From the NCBI GenBank assembly GCA_016931535.1, contig JAFGEP010000087.1:1-61003 (forward strand): 61,003 nt of DNA, given 5' to 3'. The stretch is from Bradymonadales bacterium (lineage in GTDB: Bacteria; Myxococcota_A; Bradymonadia; JAFGEP01). The notes under the pieces were generated by a model. It did no database searches and was not told the DNA's origin. It worked only from the letters and a program-made list of their open reading frames with translations. Below, one piece after another: positions 1 through 7,653 of the stretch; the stretch's first letter is position 1, and the number at the start of each line of letters is the position of its first letter. The position numbers and the translations under genes were made by a program.

Positions 1-84
1 AAGTCTAGAACTTGTCGCCACGGTGTAATGTCGGATGAAATGACGTAAAATATCGAGATGTTACCTTGGATTCAGATCCCGTGG

Positions 85-327
85 GCGAAGCGACGGAGGG
101 GGCGATCCTGGCCGTTGGACAAGCTGTGTCCGCGGAGCGACGGAGGGGGCGATCCTGGCCGCCGGACAAGCTGTGCCCGCCTAGCGGGCGGAGGGGGCGA
201 CTCTAGCCTCTGGCCGGGTGTTCCTCCCCCGAGGCGGAGGCCGGGGGAGGTGTCGCGGAGCGACGGAGGGGGCGATCCTAGGCGCTGGACAAGCTGCACC
301 TGCGGAGCGACGGAGGGGGCGACTCTA
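85..327 (+). repeat. Cluster of GC-rich interspersed repeats (five copies)
   Basis: Five copies of a short unit with the core GCGGAGCGACGGAGGGGGCGA start near 85, 132, 184, 254 and 302. Most are followed by a variable CCTGGCCG-type segment and GGACAAGCTG. Between the third and fourth copies (about 229-256) lies a palindromic stretch with CCTCCCCC and GGGGGAGG arms. The last copy ends in GACTCTA, whose complement TAG is the stop codon of murB. The stretch 229-327 reappears inverted and almost identical at 60239-60335. No gene is visible in 1-324. The array is too irregular for CRISPR, and no cas gene is present. Confidence 0.85.
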
Positions 328-1440
328 GCCGCTGGCCGTCGGCCCGCTCTTGAGCTCGGCGACCACCGGAGGGGCGAATCCCAACAGCTCCGGTTCGGCG
401 AGCAGGCAGATGCCGAAACGGGCTTTCACCGCTCGCTTGATCTCCAGGGCCAGCCCGATGATCTCCTCGGCCGTGGCTCCTCCCCGATTGGTGATGGCCA
501 GGGCATGGCGGGTTGACAACCCGGCTCGCCCCCGGAGCGTTCCCCGGACAAATCCGGCCCGCTCGATCAACCAGGCGGCCGAGAGCTTGACTTGACCCTC
601 TCCAGCCTGGAAGGAGGGCACAGCGCCCCAGCCCTCGTTCTTCGCCTCGAGCGACAGGTGTTCGAACCGTCCCTTTTGCACCACCGGATTCAGGAAGAAC
701 GAGCCGGCGCTCCTGGAATCGGGGTCCTCGGCATCGTACAGCATCGCTTTCTTGCGGCGGGTATCCAGCACCAACTGCCGGACCCCCGACAGGGTAGGTG
801 CCTGGTCCCCGAGCTCCTCTCGCGCGCGCCGAGCCAGCTCCTCGTAGCGCAGCCTGGGCTCTCCACCGGGTCGCAGTCTAAGCGCTACCCCCAGGATGAC
901 ATACCTCCCCTTCCACTCCCCCTTGAAACGGCTGGTCCGGTACCCGAATCCGCATCCCTCTCGATCGACCTGCAGCCGCTGGTGGCTGTTTCGATCGAGG
1001 AGCTCGATGGCGGTGAGTGTTTCGGATACCTCCTGACCGTAGGCGCCGATGTTCTGGATGGGGGCGGCCCCCACCGTTCCCGGAATGCCACTCAGGCACT
1101 CCAGGCCTGCCAGATCGCGCTCCACCGTCATCCGGACCAGGTCGTCCCAGCTCAGGCCGGCCTCCGCCTCGACCCGGACCGCCGCTGATTCCTCGAAAAA
1201 CTGCACGGACTGTCCGGTCAGGCGTATGACCACACCTGGATAGCCGTCGTCCGCCACCACCAGGTTGCTGCCTTGACCCAGGATGAACGGCTCCAACTCC
1301 TGCTCGGCGGCGAATCGAAGCACCTGGCACAGCTCGTCGACCGTCGCGGTCTGGGCGAAGAAGCGGGCGGGCCCTCCTACCCCCAGGGTGGTCCACCTGT
1401 GCAGCGGAACCTCCCTTGAAATCAGCTTGCCATGACCCAT
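325..1440 (-). CDS. murB: UDP-N-acetylenolpyruvoylglucosamine reductase (MurB)
   Basis: MurB is the cytoplasmic FAD enzyme that reduces UDP-GlcNAc-enolpyruvate with NADPH to UDP-MurNAc in peptidoglycan precursor synthesis. The 371-residue product shows the FAD-binding start (TTLGVGGPARFF), the GQGSNLVV loop, SGIPGTVGAAPIQNIGAYGQE, the catalytic-serine motif RSAGSFFLNP and a C-terminal LLAEPEL holding the expected glutamate. NIGAYGQE and the length suggest the longer type I form. The start at 1440 (ATG) has an AGGGGG ribosome site about six bases upstream; a longer frame to 1548 would overlap the preceding protease gene and lacks MurB similarity. The TAG stop lies on the edge of a repeat element, and the last dozen or so residues (after GFAPP) look like added sequence. 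It is the third of three same-strand genes after pgsA and the protease. Confidence 0.95.
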   Translation of the reverse strand: MGHGKLISREVPLHRWTTLGVGGPARFFAQTATVDELCQVLRFAAEQELEPFILGQGSNLVVADDGYPGVVIRLTGQSVQFFEESAAVRVEAEAGLSWDDLVRMTVERDLAGLECLSGIPGTVGAAPIQNIGAYGQEVSETLTAIELLDRNSHQRLQVDREGCGFGYRTSRFKGEWKGRYVILGVALRLRPGGEPRLRYEELARRAREELGDQAPTLSGVRQLVLDTRRKKAMLYDAEDPDSRSAGSFFLNPVVQKGRFEHLSLEAKNEGWGAVPSFQAGEGQVKLSAAWLIERAGFVRGTLRGRAGLSTRHALAITNRGGATAEEIIGLALEIKRAVKARFGICLLAEPELLGFAPPVVAELKSGPTASG

Positions 1441-1484
1441 CCTGCCCCCTGCCGATCGGGAAGCGACCGATCGGTCCATTCTTT

Positions 1485-2489
1485 CTACCTGCGTGGTGCC
1501 ACGGCCATCCGGAATCGCCTGAACGCCGGCCAGAGAAAGCCGGAGCAACAGATCAGGATCCAGGCCTGGATGGCGCTGCCGGATGCCAACGGCAGATGGC
1601 TGCAGATCGCCTCGGAAGCGCCGGGGGGTGGCTCAATCGTTTCCCGCCTGAACCCCTCCAGCTCGGTGTCGATCCAGTCGGCGGCCACATCCAGGCGGGT
1701 GAGACGGTCTTCTCCCAGGCAAGTCTGGTCGCCATATGACTCCACTGCAGCGATGGTGGGGTACTCTCCCCATTCCGGGAGAAACAAGGGACCCCCGGAG
1801 TCGCCGGAGCACAACCCTCTTTCCCCGTAGCCGTTGACCACCAGGGTCTCCTCCTCCACCGCGGTGAGCGCGAGGACCACGAAGCGGAGCCCCTGGCTCT
1901 CATCGTGCGTCAGCCCGTGGCCGGCCACCTCCACCTGGCTGCCGACCAGCTCCACACCGATCGGCTCGCGGTTGAACGGCAAGGGTTGAGCCTCGGGCAC
2001 GATGGACAAAGCGTCCGACCACAACCACAGCAAAGCCAGGTCCAGGCTCTCGTGGATGGGGGCCTGGTGGATGGCGATCAGCACGTCGGGAGAGGCCGGA
2101 TGTCCCAACCCGAAGCGGACCTCTTGCAGATCGGGCCCGTTGTAGATGCAGTGGGCCGCCGTCACCGCCACCCAGGGGTCGATCAGGGTGGCGGTGCAAA
2201 ACACCTCATCGGCACCGTCCACCAGAAATCCGATGGCCCTCTGCTCCCCCTCCCACAGGTCGGTCTGGGTGGGAACTTCCGTCCCGTAGAAGATGGGCCA
2301 CCCTCCCGTATGAGTGGAGACCGGCTCGGTGGCCTCCTGGTAGGCGCAGGACCCCCAAAGCATGATCAGCCCCAGCGTCACAAGGTGCAAGGCGCGATGG
2401 GTCGACAGGACCACGGGCTGTCGGCCACCCGATCGATGGTCATCCGCTGCGGCAGGACCCCGGGCCGGTTCAGACAGGGGCGGTCTCAC
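1485..2489 (-). CDS. Trypsin-like serine protease with C-terminal membrane segment
   Basis: An S1-family (chymotrypsin-fold) protease: TAAHC supplies the histidine, SLDLALL the aspartate and CSGDSGGP the serine, so the triad is complete. A hydrophobic stretch around residues 34-48 (LVTLGLIMLWGSC) looks like an export signal, possibly of a lipoprotein although the lipobox is poor. A second hydrophobic stretch near the C-terminus (AWILICCSGFLWPAF) followed by arginines resembles C-terminal sorting tails found on exported proteases; this is inference. The start is uncertain: ATG at 2489 overlaps the pgsA stop by 20 bases, while GTG at 2414 would put the signal peptide at the N-terminus. Substrate unknown. 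Confidence 0.85.
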   Translation of the reverse strand: MRPPLSEPARGPAAADDHRSGGRQPVVLSTHRALHLVTLGLIMLWGSCAYQEATEPVSTHTGGWPIFYGTEVPTQTDLWEGEQRAIGFLVDGADEVFCTATLIDPWVAVTAAHCIYNGPDLQEVRFGLGHPASPDVLIAIHQAPIHESLDLALLWLWSDALSIVPEAQPLPFNREPIGVELVGSQVEVAGHGLTHDESQGLRFVVLALTAVEEETLVVNGYGERGLCSGDSGGPLFLPEWGEYPTIAAVESYGDQTCLGEDRLTRLDVAADWIDTELEGFRRETIEPPPGASEAICSHLPLASGSAIQAWILICCSGFLWPAFRRFRMAVAPRR

Positions 2490-3075
2490 GTTGTTTCGCC
2501 ATCTCCCTCAGGAAATCCCTGGTGTAGATGAAGGCCGACCAGAGGCTGAAAAACACGCTGACGACGAACAGGATGAAGCCGGTCTTGTGAAAGTCCACCG
2601 GGCTCGAGAACAGGAAGAAGTTGACCTCGAAGGGGTAGTGGATGATCAGGCCGACCAGCCCCGTCAACTGAAAGGCTGTCTTGGATTTGCCCGACTCCCC
2701 TGCGGCGATCACCACCCCCTCGCTGGAGGCGATCGACCGCAGGCCGGTGATGGCGATCTCCCGCGCCAGCACGATGATCACCAGCCAGGCGGGGAACCTC
2801 CCCAGCTCGACCAGAACGACCAGCACCCCCATCACGATCAGCTTGTCCGCCAAGGGGTCGAGAAACTTGCCCAGAACGCTCACCAGGCCTCGGGAACGGG
2901 CCAGGTAGCCGTCAAAGAAGTCGGTGAAGGAGGCCAATCCAAAGCTGATGGCGGCCAGGATCATGTACCCCTCGGTCCGCTGGTACAGAAAGCCGCAAAC
3001 CACCGGGATCAGCGCGATGCGAAACAGGGTGAGCAGGTTGGGCAGGTTGAGCACCTTTCTGGTGTAACGGCTCAT
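2470..3075 (-). CDS. pgsA: CDP-diacylglycerol-glycerol-3-phosphate 3-phosphatidyltransferase
   Basis: This integral membrane enzyme makes phosphatidylglycerol phosphate from CDP-diacylglycerol and glycerol-3-phosphate, the committed step to acidic phospholipids. The 201-residue product has several membrane helices and the full CDP-alcohol phosphatidyltransferase signature, with the D..DG..AR........G...D...D spacing seen in DFFDGYLAR and then GKFLDPLADK. The start at 3075 (MSRYTRKVLNLPN) is typical of the family and has GAGGAG about 12 bases upstream; an ORF start 17 codons earlier has no support. The PG product supplies the diacylglyceryl donor used by Lgt, encoded elsewhere in this window. 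Confidence 0.95.
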   Translation of the reverse strand: MSRYTRKVLNLPNLLTLFRIALIPVVCGFLYQRTEGYMILAAISFGLASFTDFFDGYLARSRGLVSVLGKFLDPLADKLIVMGVLVVLVELGRFPAWLVIIVLAREIAITGLRSIASSEGVVIAAGESGKSKTAFQLTGLVGLIIHYPFEVNFFLFSSPVDFHKTGFILFVVSVFFSLWSAFIYTRDFLREMAKQRETAPV

Positions 3076-3247
3076 GGCAGTGTTTTTCTCCTCGGACCGT
3101 CCTGTCGGTACCCTCCATCCATCCAACCGCGGTTGAGGCCACCCCTCATACTATCGCCTTCCCGCCTTTTCGGTAAGCCTGTGTCCGTCCCGTTTTTCAC
3201 GATGCAAAGGGAACTCGCCTGGAAAATGCGCAGGCGATCATACCCCC

Positions 3248-4924
3248 TCACCAGGATCGCCGGGAGAGGCTGGACCGGGCCAGCAGTGTCTCCAGGGTAT
3301 CTACGGGCGACACCGGGAGCACCGGGATCCCCAGCGAGGTCACCACTGCGGCCGCCCTGGAACGTTCCCGATGCTCGGCCAGCCGGAACACGCGCTCCAT
3401 CGCTTCGGTCCACTGGTCCGCTCGCCCGTGGACCGCGGCCTCCTCCGCCCCTCGGACATAGTCAGGGGTGTACGGCATCCAGCACATCACCCGGTGCTTG
3501 CGGCTCAGCACCAGCTTGAGCGCCGCCTCGATCCGGCGCATCTCCACCAGCGCGCACAGGTCGCTGACCAGCACGACAAAATGGGACTCCCGCGTGTCCT
3601 CCAAGAACCGCTCCAGCGCCTGGACCATCCCTCCCTCTTTGGCTCCAAAGCGGGATTCCCGGCGATAGGGCAGGGGCACCCCTCTCAGCTGGCAGAAACG
3701 GCGAACGCCGCTCACACGCGGATAGCCGACCACTCCCGCACTGTAGACCGGGTCCCCCAGTCGAACCGACTCCTCCTTGAGCGTTCGCCGCAACCAGTTG
3801 ACCAGCAGCTCCCGATCGATCCAGTCGTCCTCGAACAGGTCCTTGCGCCCTCCACCGCGACGACGAAACTCCAGACGATCCTGGATCGCCAGGTAGTTCA
3901 CCACGGTCTCGGTGACCTCCTGCTCATCCTGCTCGGTGAAGTCGTTGTCCACCACGCAGCCGAGCCCCACCAGGTGATTGATCAGCTGGGGCACACCGCT
4001 CTTGCCGTCGGTTGTCCTGATGTGACCGTAGACGACCTCATCGAAGGTGACCAGGCCGATCCGATCCCGGGCCCGGACGGTCGTGGTGGCCAACTCGGCG
4101 ATCAGCTCGACGGCGTGGGACAGCTTGGTCTTGGGAGGGGTGCCGCCTCTCATGGTGGAGGAGATATCGAGGATGATGGAGGTGTTGGTAAAGACCTCGT
4201 CCTCGAACTGACGGACCATCAGCTTGCCGGTTCGGGCGGTGGCCTTCCAGGCGATGTTGCGGAAGGGGTCTCCATGCGTGTGGTCTCTGAGCTCCCGGAA
4301 GTTGGTGCTGACCCCCCGCTGCCACAGCGGATGCGCCCCCATCCGGTGCATCTCGGCAAAGCGGCGGGCTTTCCGGATCAGTGCCTGGCGACTGGCGGCC
4401 ACCGCCGGCTGGAACTTGAAGGGGTAGGTCATCGGGATGTACTCCGAGACCGCCACCAGACCGCTGGTTCCCTCGGCGCACAGGCGGAATCCATGCAGCA
4501 TCCATCGACCCGACGCACTGGCGCTGACCATGATCCCGAAACCCACCCGTCGATGACCGCCCAGGGAGGCGAGCTCGATGGGGCCTGGATCGAAGTGGAT
4601 CTCTTCCGAATGCTCCGGATCCAACCGCAGCCGCGCCAGGTGGACCCCCGACAGGTTGACCACCTCCATCTCCAGGGTTTCCGGCCTACCCACTGTTCCG
4701 CGGACCCAGCGGTTGGCACCGCGGCCTCTCAGAGAGAGTCCGAGAAAGCCACCCTCCACAGCCTGGAAGGTGGCCAGGTGGAGGTAGTAGGCACAGGTCA
4801 CCAGCACCGCCAGCGCCTCTCCCCACAGCAGGATGACCCACTGCGAGGTGATCGTCCCCAAAAACAGGAGTGTGACCGCCAACACCAGCAGGATCCGTCC
4901 ACTTGTCGTGAGGTGAGGAAACAT
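3248..4924 (-). CDS. DUF58 / von Willebrand A-type membrane protein
   Basis: The 558-residue product has two N-terminal membrane helices (about residues 8-28 and 33-50), a beta-rich region and then the DUF58 core with RELRDHTHGDPFRNIAWKATAR at roughly 208-230. A metal-ion-dependent adhesion site follows (DISST, about 254). It is the usual partner of MoxR AAA+ ATPases, which are thought to act as chaperones that insert metals or remodel envelope proteins. The vWA region contains a long charged segment (about residues 330-450) not usual in short DUF58 proteins. ATG at 4924 precedes the first helix directly. Last gene of the four-gene operon; the MoxR gene ends about 120 bases upstream. Exact role unknown. 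Confidence 0.88.
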   Translation of the reverse strand: MFPHLTTSGRILLVLAVTLLFLGTITSQWVILLWGEALAVLVTCAYYLHLATFQAVEGGFLGLSLRGRGANRWVRGTVGRPETLEMEVVNLSGVHLARLRLDPEHSEEIHFDPGPIELASLGGHRRVGFGIMVSASASGRWMLHGFRLCAEGTSGLVAVSEYIPMTYPFKFQPAVAASRQALIRKARRFAEMHRMGAHPLWQRGVSTNFRELRDHTHGDPFRNIAWKATARTGKLMVRQFEDEVFTNTSIILDISSTMRGGTPPKTKLSHAVELIAELATTTVRARDRIGLVTFDEVVYGHIRTTDGKSGVPQLINHLVGLGCVVDNDFTEQDEQEVTETVVNYLAIQDRLEFRRRGGGRKDLFEDDWIDRELLVNWLRRTLKEESVRLGDPVYSAGVVGYPRVSGVRRFCQLRGVPLPYRRESRFGAKEGGMVQALERFLEDTRESHFVVLVSDLCALVEMRRIEAALKLVLSRKHRVMCWMPYTPDYVRGAEEAAVHGRADQWTEAMERVFRLAEHRERSRAAAVVTSLGIPVLPVSPVDTLETLLARSSLSRRSW

Positions 4925-5046
4925 CGCTACCCCGAGGGATGGCCCTGACCATTCATCCCTCTGCCTCTCCTTCCCTGTTGCCGGAGCAGGCGTTGGCAAC
5001 CGCCTGCATCGCCCCTGCCCTACTCCACTTCGCATCTTTGTCGCGA

Positions 5047-6024
5047 TCAGCTCTGGTCGTAAGGAACCTCCCGCAAGGCGGCCTTGACCACGTCCTCGCC
5101 GCGCAGACCGTGCAGCTCCGCCTCGGGTTTCAGGATCACCCGGTGTGCCAGGATCGGCGCGGCGACCTGTCGGATGTCATCGGGCAAGACGTAGTCGCGC
5201 CCGTGCAGCAGCGAACGTGCCTTGGCCGACCGCATCAGGGAGATGGCCGCCCTGGGTGAGTTGCCCAGAAGCACTTGCTTGTGGTTGCGCGAGTATCGCA
5301 CCAGGCGCAGGATATATCCTTTCAGCTCCTCGGCCAGGTGCACCTCATCGCAGAGCCGGGCCATCTGCAGCACCTCCTCCGGCTCCAGCACCGGGCGAAC
5401 CTCCTCCGGCTGCCGGTCGTGGGTGCGCAGGACCTCCATCTCGTCCTCGAAGCCGGGGTAGCCCAGCGCCAGCTTCATCAGAAAACGGTCCAGCTGCGCC
5501 TCGGGCAACAGGTATACCCCCTCCTGCTCCACCGGATTCTGGGTGGCCAGCACCAGAAACGGTTGGGGCAAAGGTTGGGTAGTCCCCTCGATGGTCACCT
5601 GGCTCTCCTGCATCGCCTCCAGCAGGGCCGACTGGGTCTTGGCTGGCGCCCGGTTGATCTCATCCCCCAGGACCACCTGCGCAAAGAGGGGGCCGGGGCG
5701 CAGTTGGAACTCGTTGCTCCTCATGTCGAGCACGTAGGTGCCGGTGATGTCGCTGGGCAACAGGTCGGGGGTGAACTGGATCCTGCGGAAGCTGCAGTTC
5801 AGCACACCGGCGAACCCCTTGGCCAGTGTGGTCTTGGCTACCCCCGGAACCCCTTCCACCAACACGTGACCCCGCGCCAACAGGGTCACCAGGAGCGCCT
5901 CCACGATGCCGGGATCGCCGATGAACACCTTGCGCATCTCGGCCTGTACCCGTTCCGCGCGCGAGGCGACCCACTGACACCGTTCAGGATCGATCCGTGT
6001 TTGGCTGGCCAGTCCGTCGTTCAT
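5047..6024 (-). CDS. MoxR-family AAA+ ATPase
   Basis: The 325-residue product matches the MoxR class of AAA+ ATPases: Walker A GVPGVAKTT near residue 57, Walker B VVLGDEIN near 115, sensor ATQNP and an arginine-rich AQLDRF motif, then a C-terminal helical lid (GNSPRAA). The length is normal for the family. ATG at 6024 has GAGG just upstream; a TTG 18 bases earlier is less likely. It overlaps the end of the DUF4350 gene by 41 bases, so translation is probably coupled. In related operons the ATPase works with the DUF58 vWA protein on envelope or periplasmic targets; the target here is not known. Confidence 0.95.
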   Translation of the reverse strand: MNDGLASQTRIDPERCQWVASRAERVQAEMRKVFIGDPGIVEALLVTLLARGHVLVEGVPGVAKTTLAKGFAGVLNCSFRRIQFTPDLLPSDITGTYVLDMRSNEFQLRPGPLFAQVVLGDEINRAPAKTQSALLEAMQESQVTIEGTTQPLPQPFLVLATQNPVEQEGVYLLPEAQLDRFLMKLALGYPGFEDEMEVLRTHDRQPEEVRPVLEPEEVLQMARLCDEVHLAEELKGYILRLVRYSRNHKQVLLGNSPRAAISLMRSAKARSLLHGRDYVLPDDIRQVAAPILAHRVILKPEAELHGLRGEDVVKAALREVPYDQS

Positions 6025-7519
6025 ATTCCTCGTCCACTCCAAGCTCGTGAAGCAACCTGCTCGTATCCCGGTAGAGCCGTAAAAACAACCGCCTCGAGTG
6101 GCGGCGCTTCACCTGGGGTACCAGCATCTCTCTGCCGGTCACGCGCGACACCGCTTCCAGCGTCGCCAACGCTCGCTTCTCAACCGCCCGGCGCCGCGAT
6201 CGCGAGGCCCCCGAAGCGACCCGCTCCCCGTACCACCGCGCGATCCGTCTCAACTCCTCCGGCTTGCGCGACACCCCCGCGTCCAACTCCAACCCCTCCC
6301 GCCCAAGCTGGCCATAGAACAGATCCTCGAACTCCTCCTTCAGGATGGCCAGCGGCAGCCCAAGGTCCCCTCCCCTCACCTCTCTCAGGTGTCGCAGCAG
6401 GTTCTGCTCATACTCCGACCGGCATCGCGCCATCCGTGGCAACCGGAAGGTGAAGGACAACCATCCGGGACGGCTCAGCGGAAGCAAGGTGAACAGGAAG
6501 ACCATGATCCCCAGGGCCAGTACCAGTGAGGTATAGTACACTCCCCGACTGTCGGGTCGATAACCGGGCAGCTCCTCGATCGTGGCTCCGATGGCGCCCA
6601 AAAACCCCCTCAAACGATCCGTGACGCTCCACTCCCCTTCACCTGGCTCCTCCATCTGGCCTCTGTACTGCCCCTCGAAACGGACCTGGCCGGTCAGGAT
6701 CCGTGGCGAACACCGCGGTAGTCCAGAGCAGAGCGCCTCGAACAGGTTGCCCACCAACCTCCGGCTGTCGGCCACCTCCAGCATGAAGTTGATGAAAAGC
6801 GACGGATCGCCCAGTATCAGCGCCCGCCCCTGCCCGTAGACCAGGTCGTACAGCAGGCCAAATCCGGGCTCATCGTACCCGATGACCGGCGCTTGGTCCG
6901 ATTCCAGAGCCACCGGGTGGTTGGCCACGATGCGGACCACACCCGCCAGTAGCTCCCCTCCTCGGTGTACCCAGAAGGTGGGAAGCTGGTCGTTGGATCG
7001 GAAGAACTGCCGATGGGGCAGCCGGCCCCAGCGGGGAAACACCCCCAAGGCGGAGGACAGAAGCCCCCCTTCGCCGTAGTCATCCGCCAGGAGCAGTCTC
7101 CCACCATCGGCCAGAAATGCCAGGAGGTCGTCCACTCTCAGATCCGACTCCGATGTCGTCACTCTCGGGTAGATCAGGATGAGGGGGGAGTCGACGGTGA
7201 GTGCCGCAAGGTCTACCGGTTGGTCAAAGATCGGGGTGATTCCCCTCTCCTCCAGCATGCTCCTGAGCTCGCTCAGCCCGTTCCACTCGATGTTGGACTG
7301 GTCGTAGTCCAGGCCGCCGGGCAGTTCGGTATCTCCGACCGGCTCCAAGGGCTGGGCCAGGCTGCTGCCGTGCACGAACACCAGTACGAGCAGCAGGAGC
7401 CCCGCCGGAAGCCGGCGGAAAACGAAACCGCCAGTCGCAAAACACTGCGACTCTGATCGGACGATCGGACTCACCAGGTGCCCTGTCCCTTTTCTGTACC
7501 GGTCGTTGCCAGACGCCAT
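5984..7519 (-). CDS. DUF4350-type membrane protein of a MoxR operon
   Basis: A hydrophobic signal region (RRLPAGLLLLVLVFVHGSSLAQ) is followed by a domain with the look of DUF4350 (about residues 60-290: a Rossmann-like ThuA/GATase-like fold with LLAFLADGGRLLLADDYGEGG and later ILGDPSLFIN). A single membrane helix lies near 330-350 (YYTSLVLALGIMVFLFTLLPL), followed by a charged cytoplasmic tail of about 160 residues. Such proteins sit beside MoxR and DUF58 genes, as here. The start is uncertain: ATG at 7519 has a weak ribosome site, and GTG at 7474 (AGGG upstream) would give a tighter signal peptide. No catalytic residues can be assigned. Function unknown. Confidence 0.8.
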   Translation of the reverse strand: MASGNDRYRKGTGHLVSPIVRSESQCFATGGFVFRRLPAGLLLLVLVFVHGSSLAQPLEPVGDTELPGGLDYDQSNIEWNGLSELRSMLEERGITPIFDQPVDLAALTVDSPLILIYPRVTTSESDLRVDDLLAFLADGGRLLLADDYGEGGLLSSALGVFPRWGRLPHRQFFRSNDQLPTFWVHRGGELLAGVVRIVANHPVALESDQAPVIGYDEPGFGLLYDLVYGQGRALILGDPSLFINFMLEVADSRRLVGNLFEALCSGLPRCSPRILTGQVRFEGQYRGQMEEPGEGEWSVTDRLRGFLGAIGATIEELPGYRPDSRGVYYTSLVLALGIMVFLFTLLPLSRPGWLSFTFRLPRMARCRSEYEQNLLRHLREVRGGDLGLPLAILKEEFEDLFYGQLGREGLELDAGVSRKPEELRRIARWYGERVASGASRSRRRAVEKRALATLEAVSRVTGREMLVPQVKRRHSRRLFLRLYRDTSRLLHELGVDEEYERRTGQPNTDRS

Positions 7520-7653
7520 CCGGGGAGTTACCGCCAGGTTCCTTCCCCAAGGCGCCTCTTCCAGGAGATGGAGCGCGTACCGGCAGGATGCGGCAGACGC
7601 GGTTTGGCCGGCACGATCAAAGGGGTCTGCCAGTCGGACAGTGCCCAAGACCG

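Noticed and set aside
85..327. CRISPR array at the left edge
   Set aside because: Repeats are irregular in length, lack unique spacers of constant size and no cas gene is near.
1440..1548. N-terminal extension of murB
   Set aside because: It overlaps the preceding protease gene and lacks MurB similarity; ATG at 1440 has the better ribosome site.
3371..4948. Long plus-strand open frame (525 codons) opposite the DUF58 gene
   Set aside because: Antisense shadow of GC-rich coding DNA; no ribosome site, no domain, and the minus-strand gene is clearly real.
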